The notes beneath the pieces are model-generated. The model did no database searches. It was not told the DNA's origin and saw only the letters and a program-made list of their open reading frames with translations. From Anthracocystis setariae (Eukaryota; Basidiomycota; Ustilaginomycetes; Ustilaginales; Ustilaginaceae): a stretch of 64,000 nt of DNA. The translations under genes and the position numbers were made by a program. The DNA lies in NCBI GenBank assembly GCA_928724745.1, contig CAKMXJ010000019.1, positions 434,001-498,000 of the forward strand. Reading direction: 5' to 3'. Of this stretch, positions 26,614-37,523 are shown piece by piece. How positions within the stretch are numbered: position 1 is the first letter of the stretch; every line of letters begins with the position of its first letter.

Positions 26614-29580
26614 CTAAGAAACAGTCCACTTCTCCTCTTCCTTTCGCCTCTCCTCCTTCTCCCTCTCCTGCCTGAGCAAATCGACCAAGATCTTAGCCAA
26701 CTCCTGTGTTCCCTGCTTCCTCTTGGCACTCAACGCCATCACCTTGATCGTCGCCACATCTGCATCCGCCTGGATATCGTGGCTCTCGCGCCAAATCTCT
26801 CGCGCCACCTCGGCCACCCTGTCCATCCTCGCCTTTGCCACCGCGATTTGATCCTGAGTGACAAACTCGTCTGCCTTGTTTAGGATCACGAGCCTAGCCC
26901 TGGCGGGCAGATCGTTGCGATAGCTTGCGAGCTCGCTATGCAGGATCTGAAGATCCTTCCACGGTTCGCTTTCGGTCAGGTCGAGTACGTAGGCGAGCAG
27001 CGAACAGCGTTCGATGTGACGCAGAAAAGTATGTCCCAAGCCTTTGTTCTCGGCTGCACCGTCGATAAGCCCCGGGATATCGGACAGAGTCAGTCGAAAC
27101 TCCTCTTCGCCCGATTCCTCGGCATGGCTGCTACCATCTTGGCCGTAGCCTTCCAGCACTTCGGATTGGTCGACGCCGATGACACTACCATCGGACGCCA
27201 GACGCACAACCCCGAGATTCGGAGACAGCGTCGTAAAGCGCCAGTGTCCGACTTGAGCTTTGGACGCCGAGAGCGAACGGAGGATCGTCGATTTGCCGGC
27301 GTTCGGCAGTCCCACCAGCCCGATATCCGAAGGCCGCTTCAACTCGAGCATGACTTCGAGCGCTTCGCCAAATTCGCCGCGCGTGGCCAACTTGGGCGAC
27401 CGATTTAACGACGAGAGGAAAAAGGGGTTGCCGAGCCCACCACGACCCCCCGAGGCTAGCAAGATGCCCGGCGAATCGGCAGGAGTAGCCTCGTCCAGGT
27501 CGATCTTCCACGGTTCGTCTAGTGGTTCTTCATCCTCGTAGGGAGTCGCAGAGGCTGCCGAGGGTTGATCGGCAGCACTGGAAGACGTGGTGAGGGCGAG
27601 GTCGAATGCGGCGGTTTGAGCCGCTTGGGATTGAGCGAGGTAGCGACGACGACGACGACGATCGATGGCGAGGCGCATCTCGGCAAAGCGGAACTCTTTC
27701 CGTCGATAATTGGTGTCCTCGGCTCGAGGGAAGTGACGCCAAACTCGTTCGCGAAGAGATTGCAGTTGTTGGGCGATCTCGGGATCGACAAGATCTCCTC
27801 CGTCGATCTCTTCTTCCTCCGCCTTGTTCTCTTGAGATCGTTCGTCGACTTCGTTGCCATCCTGATCAGCTTCAGATGCCTCGTACTCAATCTCCAGCCG
27901 AGGCTGGGAGTCGGCAATACGCCGACGCTCCTGTTCCTCAGCCGCCAACACTGCATCTTCCTTGGCGACCATACCGGTTGGATTCCATTTGGCCTTTGCT
28001 GCACGCTTGAGCAGATCTGAGTAGTACTCTTCCGCCTCCTCCTCTTCTGGGATGCGCAGTCGTCTCGTCGCGGTGACCACCGTACCTACTGGCACTTCAA
28101 TAAACTTGTCCTCTGCATTCTTTCCATGCAGAAAACTTCCCTGGCCATGCGGTCCATCCGCACCCCGAAACCGTCTGGAGACCCTGGCCAGCGTCGTTGG
28201 TCCATCCACAGCGCGAATGTAGATCGAGCCTCCTGATCCTCCGTTGCCGCCCGACGGTGGACCGAGTTGAACAAACTTTTCTCTATGAAAGGAAACGCAT
28301 CCATCGCCTCCTTTACCGCCCGTAACGCGCAAGCGCAGCTGATCTACAAAGGTCGAGTGCCGATTGCGCTGCCATTCTGCCTTGCGTTTGGCCTTGACAG
28401 TCTCGGTGCTGTGCGATACGGCCGAGGTCGAGAAGGAGCGTCGATCGTGAGGGGTGCGGGGGCTTTTCCTCTGCGGTCGCATTCGAGCTTGAAATCTAGC
28501 TCTCGGGTCATCCATTTCGTCGCTACGGTCATGGGTGGGAAGTAGTTTCCTTCTTTGGATGACGTTGCTGAATCCACCAAACTGCTGCAATGCGTCGCGT
28601 ACGCGTGCGTTACGCAAATCGCGGCCTGCCTCTCGTCCTGGTCGAGCGGTGATCGCTGAGGTGCGACGCTCCATTTTGATCTCCACGTCTATTGGAGCGG
28701 CGGAGAGATAGAACTGAGAGTCGTGTCGAATGATGGCATCCTCCGGAGTGAGGTCGTCCGCCTCGGTCTCGTCGACAAAGTGGAAAGTTTTTGTTTTGGC
28801 TGCCATGTTGCATAGTGGCGCGACGTCGTTCCAGCCGGGACGAAGAGTGGAGGGGTTCTGGAGTGATCGCGCCGACCAGAAGGTGTTGGACGCCGGGGTA
28901 TTTTCGGGCGGTGCTGCACAGCTGGTGATGGCATTCATTCCTACGTAATGAGCATGATCTTTGTCCGAAAGATAGGTGCGTGGAGGTCGAGAGGCGACGA
29001 GAGATGGCAGTCTGACAGAGTTGATACCTTCGTCTGAAAGGGCCTTGCGCACGCTCTCCTTGTCGGAGAAAGTGATACTACCATAGCCAAGCAACCTCTG
29101 TGTCACAGGCTCACGAGGAAAGTGGAAGTGCTGTATGGGGCCGAACTTGGAAGCCAACTGAGATAGAAGCGAGAGCGTATGAGCGACAGAGACGAGATTC
29201 TTGCCATCCCTTGGGCGGACAAAGACCGTCCTTGAGAGCGGCGAGTCTGGCGACGCGGAAAGCTCGCGCGAGGATTTGGATGGACTCGAGGACCGAAGCT
29301 TCATGGGAGGTGGTGCGAGATCATCGTTAAATTTGAAACTCTGCTGGTCCTGCTCGCCATTTGATCGATCTTTAAGGGCGGATCCAGCCGAGGTTTGCAC
29401 ATCGGTGTTTCCCGGCGCCTTTGCGTCATAGCTACCGAACTTGTAAGACATTGCCAAGTTGGCATCGGCCTTTAGACTGTTTTTTCCAACTGCCGAGGAT
29501 GTAACGAAGGCTCTTGCCGACCATGTATGCTGGAAGGGAAGCGAGGGCTGCAGCCGCAGCAAGCTCCGTCTTGTCGCCAT
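26614..29580 (-). CDS. Obg-family mitochondrial GTPase fused to RRM-like N-terminal half
   Basis: 988 codons from ATG 29580; the frame is open further upstream but without a convincing start. The first 30 residues (ATRRSLLRLQPSLPFQHT) are basic and amphipathic, like a mitochondrial presequence. Residues about 115-190 resemble an RRM fold (SRTVFVRPRDGKNL to LLGYGSITFSDKESVRKAL). A second presequence-like stretch with an internal ATG (codon 28482) appears at about residues 367-392 (RRSFSTSAVSHS). The Obg glycine-rich fold begins near 410 (FVDQLRLRVTGGKGGDGCVS) and is split by an acidic and then basic insert of about 190 residues. The G domain follows: GLPNAGKST (about 757), DIPGLIDGA (834), NKADE (901), then a SAK motif. 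Obg/Mtg2 GTPases assist large-subunit assembly of the mitochondrial ribosome. The N-terminal half is not part of ordinary Obg proteins. Confidence 0.88.
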   Translation of the reverse strand: MATRRSLLRLQPSLPFQHTWSARAFVTSSAVGKNSLKADANLAMSYKFGSYDAKAPGNTDVQTSAGSALKDRSNGEQDQQSFKFNDDLAPPPMKLRSSSPSKSSRELSASPDSPLSRTVFVRPRDGKNLVSVAHTLSLLSQLASKFGPIQHFHFPREPVTQRLLGYGSITFSDKESVRKALSDEGINSVRLPSLVASRPPRTYLSDKDHAHYVGMNAITSCAAPPENTPASNTFWSARSLQNPSTLRPGWNDVAPLCNMAAKTKTFHFVDETEADDLTPEDAIIRHDSQFYLSAAPIDVEIKMERRTSAITARPGREAGRDLRNARVRDALQQFGGFSNVIQRRKLLPTHDRSDEMDDPRARFQARMRPQRKSPRTPHDRRSFSTSAVSHSTETVKAKRKAEWQRNRHSTFVDQLRLRVTGGKGGDGCVSFHREKFVQLGPPSGGNGGSGGSIYIRAVDGPTTLARVSRRFRGADGPHGQGSFLHGKNAEDKFIEVPVGTVVTATRRLRIPEEEEAEEYYSDLLKRAAKAKWNPTGMVAKEDAVLAAEEQERRRIADSQPRLEIEYEASEADQDGNEVDERSQENKAEEEEIDGGDLVDPEIAQQLQSLRERVWRHFPRAEDTNYRRKEFRFAEMRLAIDRRRRRRYLAQSQAAQTAAFDLALTTSSSAADQPSAASATPYEDEEPLDEPWKIDLDEATPADSPGILLASGGRGGLGNPFFLSSLNRSPKLATRGEFGEALEVMLELKRPSDIGLVGLPNAGKSTILRSLSASKAQVGHWRFTTLSPNLGVVRLASDGSVIGVDQSEVLEGYGQDGSSHAEESGEEEFRLTLSDIPGLIDGAAENKGLGHTFLRHIERCSLLAYVLDLTESEPWKDLQILHSELASYRNDLPARARLVILNKADEFVTQDQIAVAKARMDRVAEVAREIWRESHDIQADADVATIKVMALSAKRKQGTQELAKILVDLLRQEREKEERRKEEEKWTVS

Positions 29581-29917
29581 CCCGTGACAGCTTGAGCCAG
29601 TATGTGGTGGGAGAGGTTTTTTTTTTTCAGGGGGATGATGATGGAGGTTGGATGGAAGATGGAAGCACAGGTGCTCAAACAACCAAGGCTCCACATGCTG
29701 AGCTTTTGCAGTGGGCCGTCCGTTTGGTGAACGGCAAAAAAAAATATATATATATATCAAATTTGACCAATTTCTTCCAATCCTCCATCTCTACTCCCGA
29801 TTACCGAGATTCGCACATTTCAGGTCACACACACGATACTCAAACTCATACACATCACGCTTGACTGCTCTGAACGAAAAAGATTCGATAGGAAGAGGTT
29901 GATGATCATGAGAATCT
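29581..29917. other. spacer between Kri1-like and Obg genes
   Basis: 337 bp between two genes on the minus strand. It contains an A-rich stretch followed by TATATATATAT at about 29745-29756, which may act as promoter of the Obg-family gene or as 3' end signal of the Kri1-like gene. Confidence 0.45.
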
Positions 29918-32182
29918 CTACTTGTCGTCCTTGTTCCCTGTGCCCTCCGCGTCCGCAGCAGCTTTCAGACGCATCCTCTCCTTCTTGCCCAACCTCTTCT
30001 TCTGCTGTTTCTCTTCGCCATCCTGATTCCTGCTCGTGTTGCCGTAGACGTCCTTCCTGAACTGTCCCAACCTCTTTCCCAGATCGATCGGACGGTTCTT
30101 CCCCCTCCTGTAAGGCTGCAGGTTCTTCAATCCCACCACGTTGTTCAACTGTTCATCGTCGGCCAGCAGGATGTCCACTGCCGACATGCCATAGTCGGCA
30201 GGTGCAACCTGCGTGTACTTGAACCGAGTGGGGAGGTCACCGATCATGTCTTCGTAATCAAGGTTGTAGTACTCGTCGATCATCGACTTGGCCTTAGCCG
30301 TCTTGTCGGTGGCAGAGGCAGAGGCAGAGGCAGGCGCAGAAGAGGTGGAGCCGACCCTGTCGGCGTTCATGGCATCTTCATCAACGCCGTCAGCAGACTC
30401 GTCGTCGGAAAGCGGCTCGGTGTGACCGGAAGAGGAAGACTTGGAGAGCGCAGCTTTGAGCTTCTTCTTGAGCTTCTTTCGCTCCTTCTTGCTCAGCTTC
30501 TTGTCCGCAAGGCGAGCTCGCAGTGCAGCTTCCTTCGACCCAGCAGCTGCAGTTCCGTCGTTATCCTCCGCATCTTCGCCGTCGAGAAAGTCGGCATCCA
30601 TCTCGATCCGGTCGTCATCCTCGCCCGCTGCATGCTTCGCCTTCTTCACCTTCTTACTCGACGGTCCCGCCGTATTGGCTTCGTGCTCAGCGATGATATC
30701 GTCGATCTCGATATCGTCATCCCACGTCGGCTTCTCGTCGTCGTCGCCACCTTGGTAGTAGTTGTCGCCGAAAGCCTTTTGCATCGCCTTGTCGTGTGCA
30801 TCCGGGTCGAAATCACCTTCGAGATCCAAATGCTGCAGATCATCTACACTCGATCCTGTCACTTGGCGCAATTTCTTGAGCTTGTCGACAATCTCCTGCC
30901 TTTTCAAGTTTTTCAGTCGAGCGAGCTCCTGCATCTTGAGTCTCTTCTCTTCCTCCTTTCTGGCAGCACGCTCCTCGCGTTTACGTTTGCGCGTGTTATC
31001 TTCGCGACGTGCGGTGTCCTTGGGGTTACGAGAGTATGTGGGGATCGTCAGCGATTCCGGACCTTGCTCGAACCGGAAGTTGTACGCAGTTTCAAATGCG
31101 TCGGCCATTTCGTCAAACTCATCTTCGGAATCGAGTTCAGCGGCCTCGGCTTCCCAGTCGCGTCCATACGCTTGGCTGGAAGCAGCTCCCTTGCCAGAGT
31201 CTGGTTCATCCTTTCCATCTCCCTCTTCGGCGTTGTCGTTCTTGCTGGTTGACTTCAGCAGAGACTTGTTGAGCTTCGGCTTGACCGGGCGAGCTTCGTC
31301 GGACTTGTCGATCCAGCCGCGGTTGAGAATGTAATTCATTAGGAAGTCTTCGTTGGCTTTGGTGTCTGCTTCCGAGGTGGAGGCAATTACGGAAGTGGAC
31401 GCAGCATCGAGGGCATCACGACGGATGGCTTCGCGGATGGTTTGTTCGCTAGCGTTGGGGCCGAGTGAGGCGATGACTGCATCGCGATACGAGGTACCGC
31501 TCGACGCCGAAACTTCGGAACGTTTGACAAACAAATCGTCTGCATCATCGATCGTGGAGTGGAAGGCCTGTGAGACCTCTTTTCTCAGATCCTCCTGTTC
31601 TTGAGCAAAAGGCTTGTCTTGCTGTTCGTCGTCTCTATAGTGCAAGTCGTTGACTTTTTCGCTATAAGTCGCATCAGCCAGCGCTTCAGCAGGGTTGTCG
31701 GAAGTCTGAATCAGCTCCTGCACTCGTTGTCGCTGGTAGTCCTGCAGTGTGACTTTCTTGTCCTTCTTGGTTGTCCCCTTCTTGCCCGCTGTCGCCGAAG
31801 CAGAGGCACCGGACATACGTGCAGCACGCTCCGCAGCCTCAGCTTCCTGCTGGAAGATATCCGTATTTGAATCATACAATGCTGCATCCTTGTTCCTGAT
31901 CCTCTGCAACGTCCTAAAGATGGCAGCATCCACGTTGGCGGTGACCTGTTCACCATCCTCGTCCTCCGTCACATCGCTCTCGCTATCTGTTTCCGAGTCT
32001 TGATCGTCATCGGAAGCAAGCGCATCCTTTCCATACTTGGCTTCAAGCTGATGAAGCTCAGCACGCTGCTTGTTGTGAGCATATCGTTCGGCAAACTCCT
32101 TGTTGATGGTAAAGTGATTGAGCGATTCTTCAGGTCTAGTGCGGATATCGAGGGTGACAGATGCGTCCTCGAAAAGATCCAT
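29918..32182 (-). CDS. Kri1-like ribosome biogenesis protein
   Basis: 754 codons, starting at the first in-frame ATG (32182; MDLFEDASVTLDI). The protein is very rich in Asp/Glu and Lys. Family landmarks are the N-terminal LNHFTINKEFAERY and KRAELHQLEAKYG-like region, the central acidic and Lys-rich tract, KLKKLRQVTGSSVDDLQHLD with GDFDPDAHDKAMQKAFGDNYY, and the C-terminal block YNLDYEDMIGDLPTRFKY followed by FRKDVYGNTSRN. Kri1 binds Krr1 in the nucleolus and is needed for 40S subunit and 18S rRNA production. No introns were seen. The gene is tandem with the SSUH2-like gene upstream and the Obg gene downstream, all minus strand; separate promoters are expected. Confidence 0.9.
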   Translation of the reverse strand: MDLFEDASVTLDIRTRPEESLNHFTINKEFAERYAHNKQRAELHQLEAKYGKDALASDDDQDSETDSESDVTEDEDGEQVTANVDAAIFRTLQRIRNKDAALYDSNTDIFQQEAEAAERAARMSGASASATAGKKGTTKKDKKVTLQDYQRQRVQELIQTSDNPAEALADATYSEKVNDLHYRDDEQQDKPFAQEQEDLRKEVSQAFHSTIDDADDLFVKRSEVSASSGTSYRDAVIASLGPNASEQTIREAIRRDALDAASTSVIASTSEADTKANEDFLMNYILNRGWIDKSDEARPVKPKLNKSLLKSTSKNDNAEEGDGKDEPDSGKGAASSQAYGRDWEAEAAELDSEDEFDEMADAFETAYNFRFEQGPESLTIPTYSRNPKDTARREDNTRKRKREERAARKEEEKRLKMQELARLKNLKRQEIVDKLKKLRQVTGSSVDDLQHLDLEGDFDPDAHDKAMQKAFGDNYYQGGDDDEKPTWDDDIEIDDIIAEHEANTAGPSSKKVKKAKHAAGEDDDRIEMDADFLDGEDAEDNDGTAAAGSKEAALRARLADKKLSKKERKKLKKKLKAALSKSSSSGHTEPLSDDESADGVDEDAMNADRVGSTSSAPASASASATDKTAKAKSMIDEYYNLDYEDMIGDLPTRFKYTQVAPADYGMSAVDILLADDEQLNNVVGLKNLQPYRRGKNRPIDLGKRLGQFRKDVYGNTSRNQDGEEKQQKKRLGKKERMRLKAAADAEGTGNKDDK

Positions 32183-32678
32183 CTTGACGGCTGCGCTGCC
32201 AAATGGATAGAGGCAGACAAGGGATGTGAGATGATGTGAACTAAAGTGCGCCGTGGAAGGAAGAATAGAAGAAAGCTCAGTTTCAGCGTCAAAACCCGTC
32301 CAATTGTGGCTCAGAAAAGGAAACTTTTTTGGAACTTTTCCCGTCTTTTCTCGGATCTCGGTCCAAGCTCCACTCTGAATCAACTGCCTTCTTCAAACTG
32401 ATATAAAGATGTTACACCGTACTCGCACACAAACATATTCCAGACCAAACTGCCATCACCAACTCTGCCACTCGATGACAGACAGAGGCATTTGGTAGTC
32501 CATTTGATTGATAAAAAAGCGACAGGTGCTGAGTACTAGGATGTATCTTGCGAGCGGATGCCAAAGAAAAACGAGGTGAATGTATCTATTTTTGTAACCA
32601 GAAAACAATGCGACGAGAATGTACCAGAGAGAACCCGAGAAAGTAGAAGGGAGCATTTGAGAGAACAAGGTGCAGTGT
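32183..32678. other. spacer between SSUH2-like and Kri1-like genes
   Basis: 496 bp holding the 3' end of the SSUH2-like gene and the promoter and leader of the Kri1-like gene. Nothing else was recognised. Confidence 0.5.
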
Positions 32679-35600
32679 TTAGGCTCGCTGCGAGCTGCTT
32701 AGCTTGTTGAAAAAGTTCGAGCTGAACCTCTTCTTGGATACGTGGCCAGCTAGCGACGGCCTCGATTTGTGAATCGGCTCGCTGATCTGTGCTGGAGCCG
32801 CAAGCTGCGCTTGGCCCACAGATACTCGACCATCGAGCGCCCCGCTACCCTCATGGAACGTAGGCTCAGGCGACAACGGTGCAGCAGCGAGTTGCGACAG
32901 AGGGCTGGGACGATGAACAAACTCCTTGGCCGCTGGCATGGCTGGTTGAGCGTCAGGACGCGGACTGGAAACTCGAGATGGCGTCGAGTAGCCAGAAACC
33001 GGGGTGCTAGCTCGACAAGTTGCCAGTGAAGGAGAAAGGGTGCAAGTGGAGCTGGGCGAGCTCAATGCAGGAGAGCCAGCTTGCGAGCGGTTCGGACTTC
33101 CAGACGAAGAGGACGATGGAGAAGATGAACCATCGCGGCCGCTGCGCTGGGCGTGCTGACGAGCAGGAGGACTAGACGAGGGCGGCGAAGCGGAGGTAGA
33201 GATCTTTTTAACCTCTGCCTCCGAAAGCTCGATCGACCTCAGGTCAGCATCGGTAGGCACGGTGAAGTACTTGCGCTGCGTAGGAATCTTGCGAGCCAAT
33301 CCCTCGGGTCGCAGACTGGGAGTAGCCCCCTTCTTGAACCTGGCTTGAAGAGGGACATCCACGGCAACCACATGAGAGGTGGAGTTCTCCCACACACAAG
33401 CCGCCATGACGGGGACCATCTCCTTGCCCTTGCTCTTGCCGGCCTTGCCAGCAGCAAACTGGTTCCTGACCTCTGTGAGCGTAAGCACCGAGTCCCACAA
33501 TGCCAGCGTCGCCGCCTCCTTGACCTCATCGTAGCTGGGCTCGAACGAGGTAGACGAAGGATCGAACTGCGGGAACAGCGTCGAGATTGGCACAGAAGGC
33601 ATGTGGATACGCTTGACCACGACGTCGACAAAGAAGCCGTACTCGCCGGTTCCCGTACCTTCGCAGGAGCGACACGGGCCCTTCAACGAGCCATGGCAGC
33701 TGTTGCACTTGAGCACCCCGGCACCTTGGCAACGACGGCATCGAGCCTGAGCCCGAGTCTTTTCACGACCGGTTCCACAGCACCAGAAGCACTCGTCCGC
33801 CTGCTCGGCCTTGCAAGTACCGCAAGCACCAAGACCGCTGCCGTCACACTTGTTGCACTTGGCATTGGTGCGCAGCGCAGCGAGTTCAATCGTCTTTTTC
33901 GATTTGCCCTTGATCTGGGCAACGTCAAGCTGCGCGTGACGGATCTCCATGGACCAAGGACTGGGCATGGGAGGCAGTTGGGACACCTCGTTCGAAGTGC
34001 GAGGAGAAGATCGCGACTTTTCCGCACCAGTGTTGGCCGGGTTCAAGGGTCCAAGACGACGCCAGGAAGCTGCACGCGACTCCATGACAACCATTGCCTT
34101 GATCAGCGAGAGGCGCTCCTTGGCACAAAACTTGACACGGATGGCCTGCTTGCGTGCCTGTCTTTCCTCTTCGCTGGTCTCTTCCTTCTTGGTAGGTGGC
34201 AAGGGTTTACCATCCTCACCAAACATGCGCACCGGAGCGTCACAAACCGAAGGGTAGGCTGCTACGATGGTGTCGATGCATTCGGCTGGAGTCAATTGAC
34301 GCTCAGGCCTGTGTTAGATCAAAGCGTTCAATTTGAGAAAAAAAACGGTAAAAAAAAAGGGCAAGGCAAAAAGTGGGTCAGAAAGTCCAGATCTGATTAC
34401 TGAAACCGCAATATATAATAATGTCGGAGTTTTCGGTGGGTTGCATGAAAATAAGGGTTTTCTTCTTAGGCTCTGCTGGCAGTCTGAAGAATCCCTGCGG
34501 CAGCGGAGCAGCGTCGACCTGATCCGCGACTCCGTCATCGGAATCTCGAAAATAAATATGAAATCAAAAAATAGAAAAACCATGACTTACAGTTTGGTAG
34601 CGCTGAACGCGACATCTTGAGGACCGAGTCGAGTGAAGGGCTTGTTACTTTCGATGACCGAGTAGGTCGAGTTCCTTTGGGCAAGGATGCCGTGACCCGC
34701 CGACGAAGAAGAAGCTGTCGACAAGTTGGAATCCGACGGCATCCTGCTTTTGCCAGCAGCTCTTCGCTGTTCACCCAAATCGTCGCTGAGCATCTCGAGC
34801 TCCGAGCTGTCGCCGATCGCGTCGCGCGACAATTCCTGCGCAACCTCCGGACGGCGGACAATGCTGGGAGCTTGCCGAGCTTGGACATATTTTGGGTGGG
34901 GAGGCGAGGTGTTTCGCGAGTCGCAAGGAGGGGGAGAGGGCGAGGACGAGGATCGAGATGAGGGAGGTGAGAAGCCGGGTGCCTGCTGTGCAGAGAGCGC
35001 ACCGGTGTCAGCATGGTAACGGATTGCTTCTGCATGAGCAGTGTACCCTTCGTAACTCGAGTAGGGTTCAGGAGGGGTCTGCAGCTCGTCTTCGTGGACG
35101 TCGCTCGAGCTTCTTCCGGAGGTCAAGCTGGCCGTGGGGCGAGAAGACGATGACGTTTGCGGTGTAGCATGACCGTCATCCTCGTGAGACCCCGTGTAGC
35201 TCGCGTGCTCGTCTTCGTGACCAGACGCATTGGCGTGGCGATCAACACCATCCTGAGCAATCGACAGCCTCGAGATGAGCTGCGGATACGACTTGTCGAA
35301 CCAAGAGTCTTGATGCTCTTTGACCACCTTGGCGTGGCAGTGCGCGTTCAGGTCCGCATCCCTCCCGGCGGTCTGGGCATAGTAGTCGGCACTGCTGCGG
35401 TTGAGCACATCAAGATTCATTCTGATCGCCTTGGAGAAGTTGAGAGCACTCAAGTCTCTAAAGTCTTCTTGGTCGTCGTGACCATTCACGTTGTAACCTT
35501 GGAAACCAAAGTCGTTGTAGCCTTCGGATTCGCTCTTGCTGTGCTGCGACTCGTAGGAGTGAGAAGAGGTGTAGTCGTCGAAGAAGGAGCTGAAGTCTTG

Positions 35601-35888
35601 GTGCAGGTGACCGGGAGCGGAAAGCGAGCGCTGCACTTGGTGAGCAGCCAAGTCTGAGCTGGCGAGGTCAGTTGCGTTGCGACGGGAGTGATTCTGCTGA
35701 GATGAGAGATGCAACTCAACAGCGTTGCGAGGGCTGGTGTAATGGGATTGTGACGAAGGTCGCAAGGTAGATGGAGATGGTGAAGAAGGAAACGGAACAG
35801 GGGGGCGACCGTGAGGACCTGAGGTATTGCTCTCGGCATGAAGGGTAGCCCCGCGCATGACAGATTCGTTCCGGTGTGCTCGCAACAT
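32679..35888 (-). CDS. SSUH2-like protein with DnaJ-type cysteine-rich zinc domain, two exons
   Basis: Exon 1 is 35888-34591 and exon 2 is 34308-32679, with a 282-nt intron (GTAAGT donor, AACACAG acceptor); total 975 aa. The join restores ATKLPERQLTPAECID without a frame break. The N-terminal 370 residues are Ser/Pro/His-rich and disordered. Residues about 584-651 hold a DnaJ-type cysteine-rich domain with repeated CxxCxGxG motifs (CNKCDGSG, CFWCCGTG, CRRCQGAG, CNSCHGS, CRSCEGTG). No J domain is present, which separates it from Hsp40 proteins and fits the SSUH2-type family. A conserved domain of about 180 residues follows (PQFDPSSTSFEPSYDEVKEA to LRSIELSEAEVKK), then a Ser/Pro-rich tail. Molecular function is unknown; zinc binding is inferred from the cysteines. 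Confidence 0.82.
34309..34590 (-). other. intron of the SSUH2-like gene
   Basis: 282 nt, AT-rich relative to the exons, donor GTAAGT. The branch-like CTAAC sits directly before the acceptor ACACAG. Confidence 0.8.
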
Positions 35889-36486
35889 GATGTGTACGTA
35901 TCTGTGCTGTGCTGCAGGGAAATCGCGGCTGGAACTGGGAGCGGTACTCCGGTTGAATGCGAGCGATGTCTAGAGAGGGTCAGACGAAAGTGAAACCTCG
36001 CGGGACGATACTCCTATGCAAAATTGTTGAGGCAGATCAATGTGCGGGCCGTTCCAGAGGATCAGTGCAGATGCCTTGTCAATGCAGTTGCCGACGGTGA
36101 TGAAGAGGTGTAGCTTGAAAACAGGCGGGCAGGGTGTGTGAACAGGACCAGAAGAGATGGGGTGATGGTGGTGGTCAGGCGGAACGTTGCTAAGGGGTCG
36201 GTGCAGGTTGTGTCTAATGCGAACCGAGGAACTGCGTGTCGTCGTTGAGTTCGACAAAGTTTAGATAGAGACAGAGAGTGCCGCAAATAGGATCGGTTTG
36301 CATGAAGCTGTGCCGAATGAGATTGAGAGGGAGGAAGTAAGGATCGTTGTAGTGTTGAAAAGTGATTTGACTGGGGGGTCGATCCTGACGGGACAACGAA
36401 CAGTTCGCATAGGCAAAGGGGGTGTGGATGAGAGGTCAACGATAGCGGACGAGCGTGTGGTCCCGAAGCGGGAGGGCTATCCGGTA

Positions 36487-36498
36487 GTACAGTACTGT
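36487..36498. repeat. GTACN-type motif
   Basis: GTACAGTACTGT in the gene-poor island. A second one, CAGTACCGTACAG, follows about 55 bp further on. Confidence 0.55.
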
Positions 36499-37151
36499 GA
36501 GTCAGATAGAGCAGAGCCGAAGGTGGAACAGATTGGACTGCTCAGTACCGTACAGGCCTCGGGATACGAGGGTAGGACACCTTCCTTCTGAAAATAGTGT
36601 CCGGAGTTTCGGGGAACCGACCTGGGGCACAGCACGTTGGTCAATGTCTTCGCATTGTCAGTCGATCCGTTAGAGGACGCAAATATCCAGTCAGGGGTAT
36701 CATACACGATGCACTCATTGTTCGATGAGACGCAAGATTTTTCACTACCAACGGCGTACCAACGGCGGCCCAAGTCGTAGGGACATGAGATGATCCAGCC
36801 ATTTCGCTCCGAACTGCAATCAACACAACTCGACGAAGAAACGAGCCGTTGGATCTACAGCGGGCAAGCATCATGATCGACTACTACGACATGCCATAGC
36901 GAATGCATAAAGGGCGAAGAAGAACAAGAAGAAGAAAAAAAAAAAAAAAGAAAAAAAAGAAAGAAAAAGAAACAGGAAACACGACGATTGACTGGGTCGG
37001 AAGGCCGATGCCCGCACGGCACAAGACGAGATCGAGCCAGGCGGGGTGCAGCAGAAGCAAATCAACGCTCGTCTTGCAAGCTTCTACGACTTTGGCGGTG
37101 CAGAATCAGCACAAGACCGAAATGTAAACGCATTGCTATGATCTGAATGCT

Positions 37152-37154
<3 letters not shown>

Positions 37155-37191
<37 letters not shown>
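37155..37191. repeat. (GA)n microsatellite
   Basis: About 18 uninterrupted GA units, followed directly by GATACAGTACAG, another GTACN-type motif. Confidence 0.9.
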
Positions 37192-37193
<2 letters not shown>

Positions 37194-37504
37194 CAGTACA
37201 GCATGCTATGCAACCAAAGTTTGGGCTCGCTCCGTAGACCGGATAAAGCGACGACAACAAGTGAGACATGGACCGGCATACTGCACTACTGTATTGTACT
37301 TTCCGGGCTTGAAGGGTGCAAAGGGGGATGACTGTACCCCGTAGCTAAAATTAAGACACTAAATTCAGTATATTATTCATATACAGGTATCTGAAACATT
37401 TTGCAAAAAAGATTTTGCCTGAAGCTCGAGGCAAGCTTTTGGGTTCCATAGCCTGCTGCATTGACTCTCACCGCCTTGTGCCACGTATGGCTTTTTTTGG
37501 GAGC

Positions 37505-37523
37505 TACTGTACCGTACCGTACA
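37505..37523. repeat. GTACN-type tandem motif
   Basis: TACTGTACCGTACCGTACA: GTAC units at 5-base spacing, with C or T as the variable fifth base. Confidence 0.6.
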
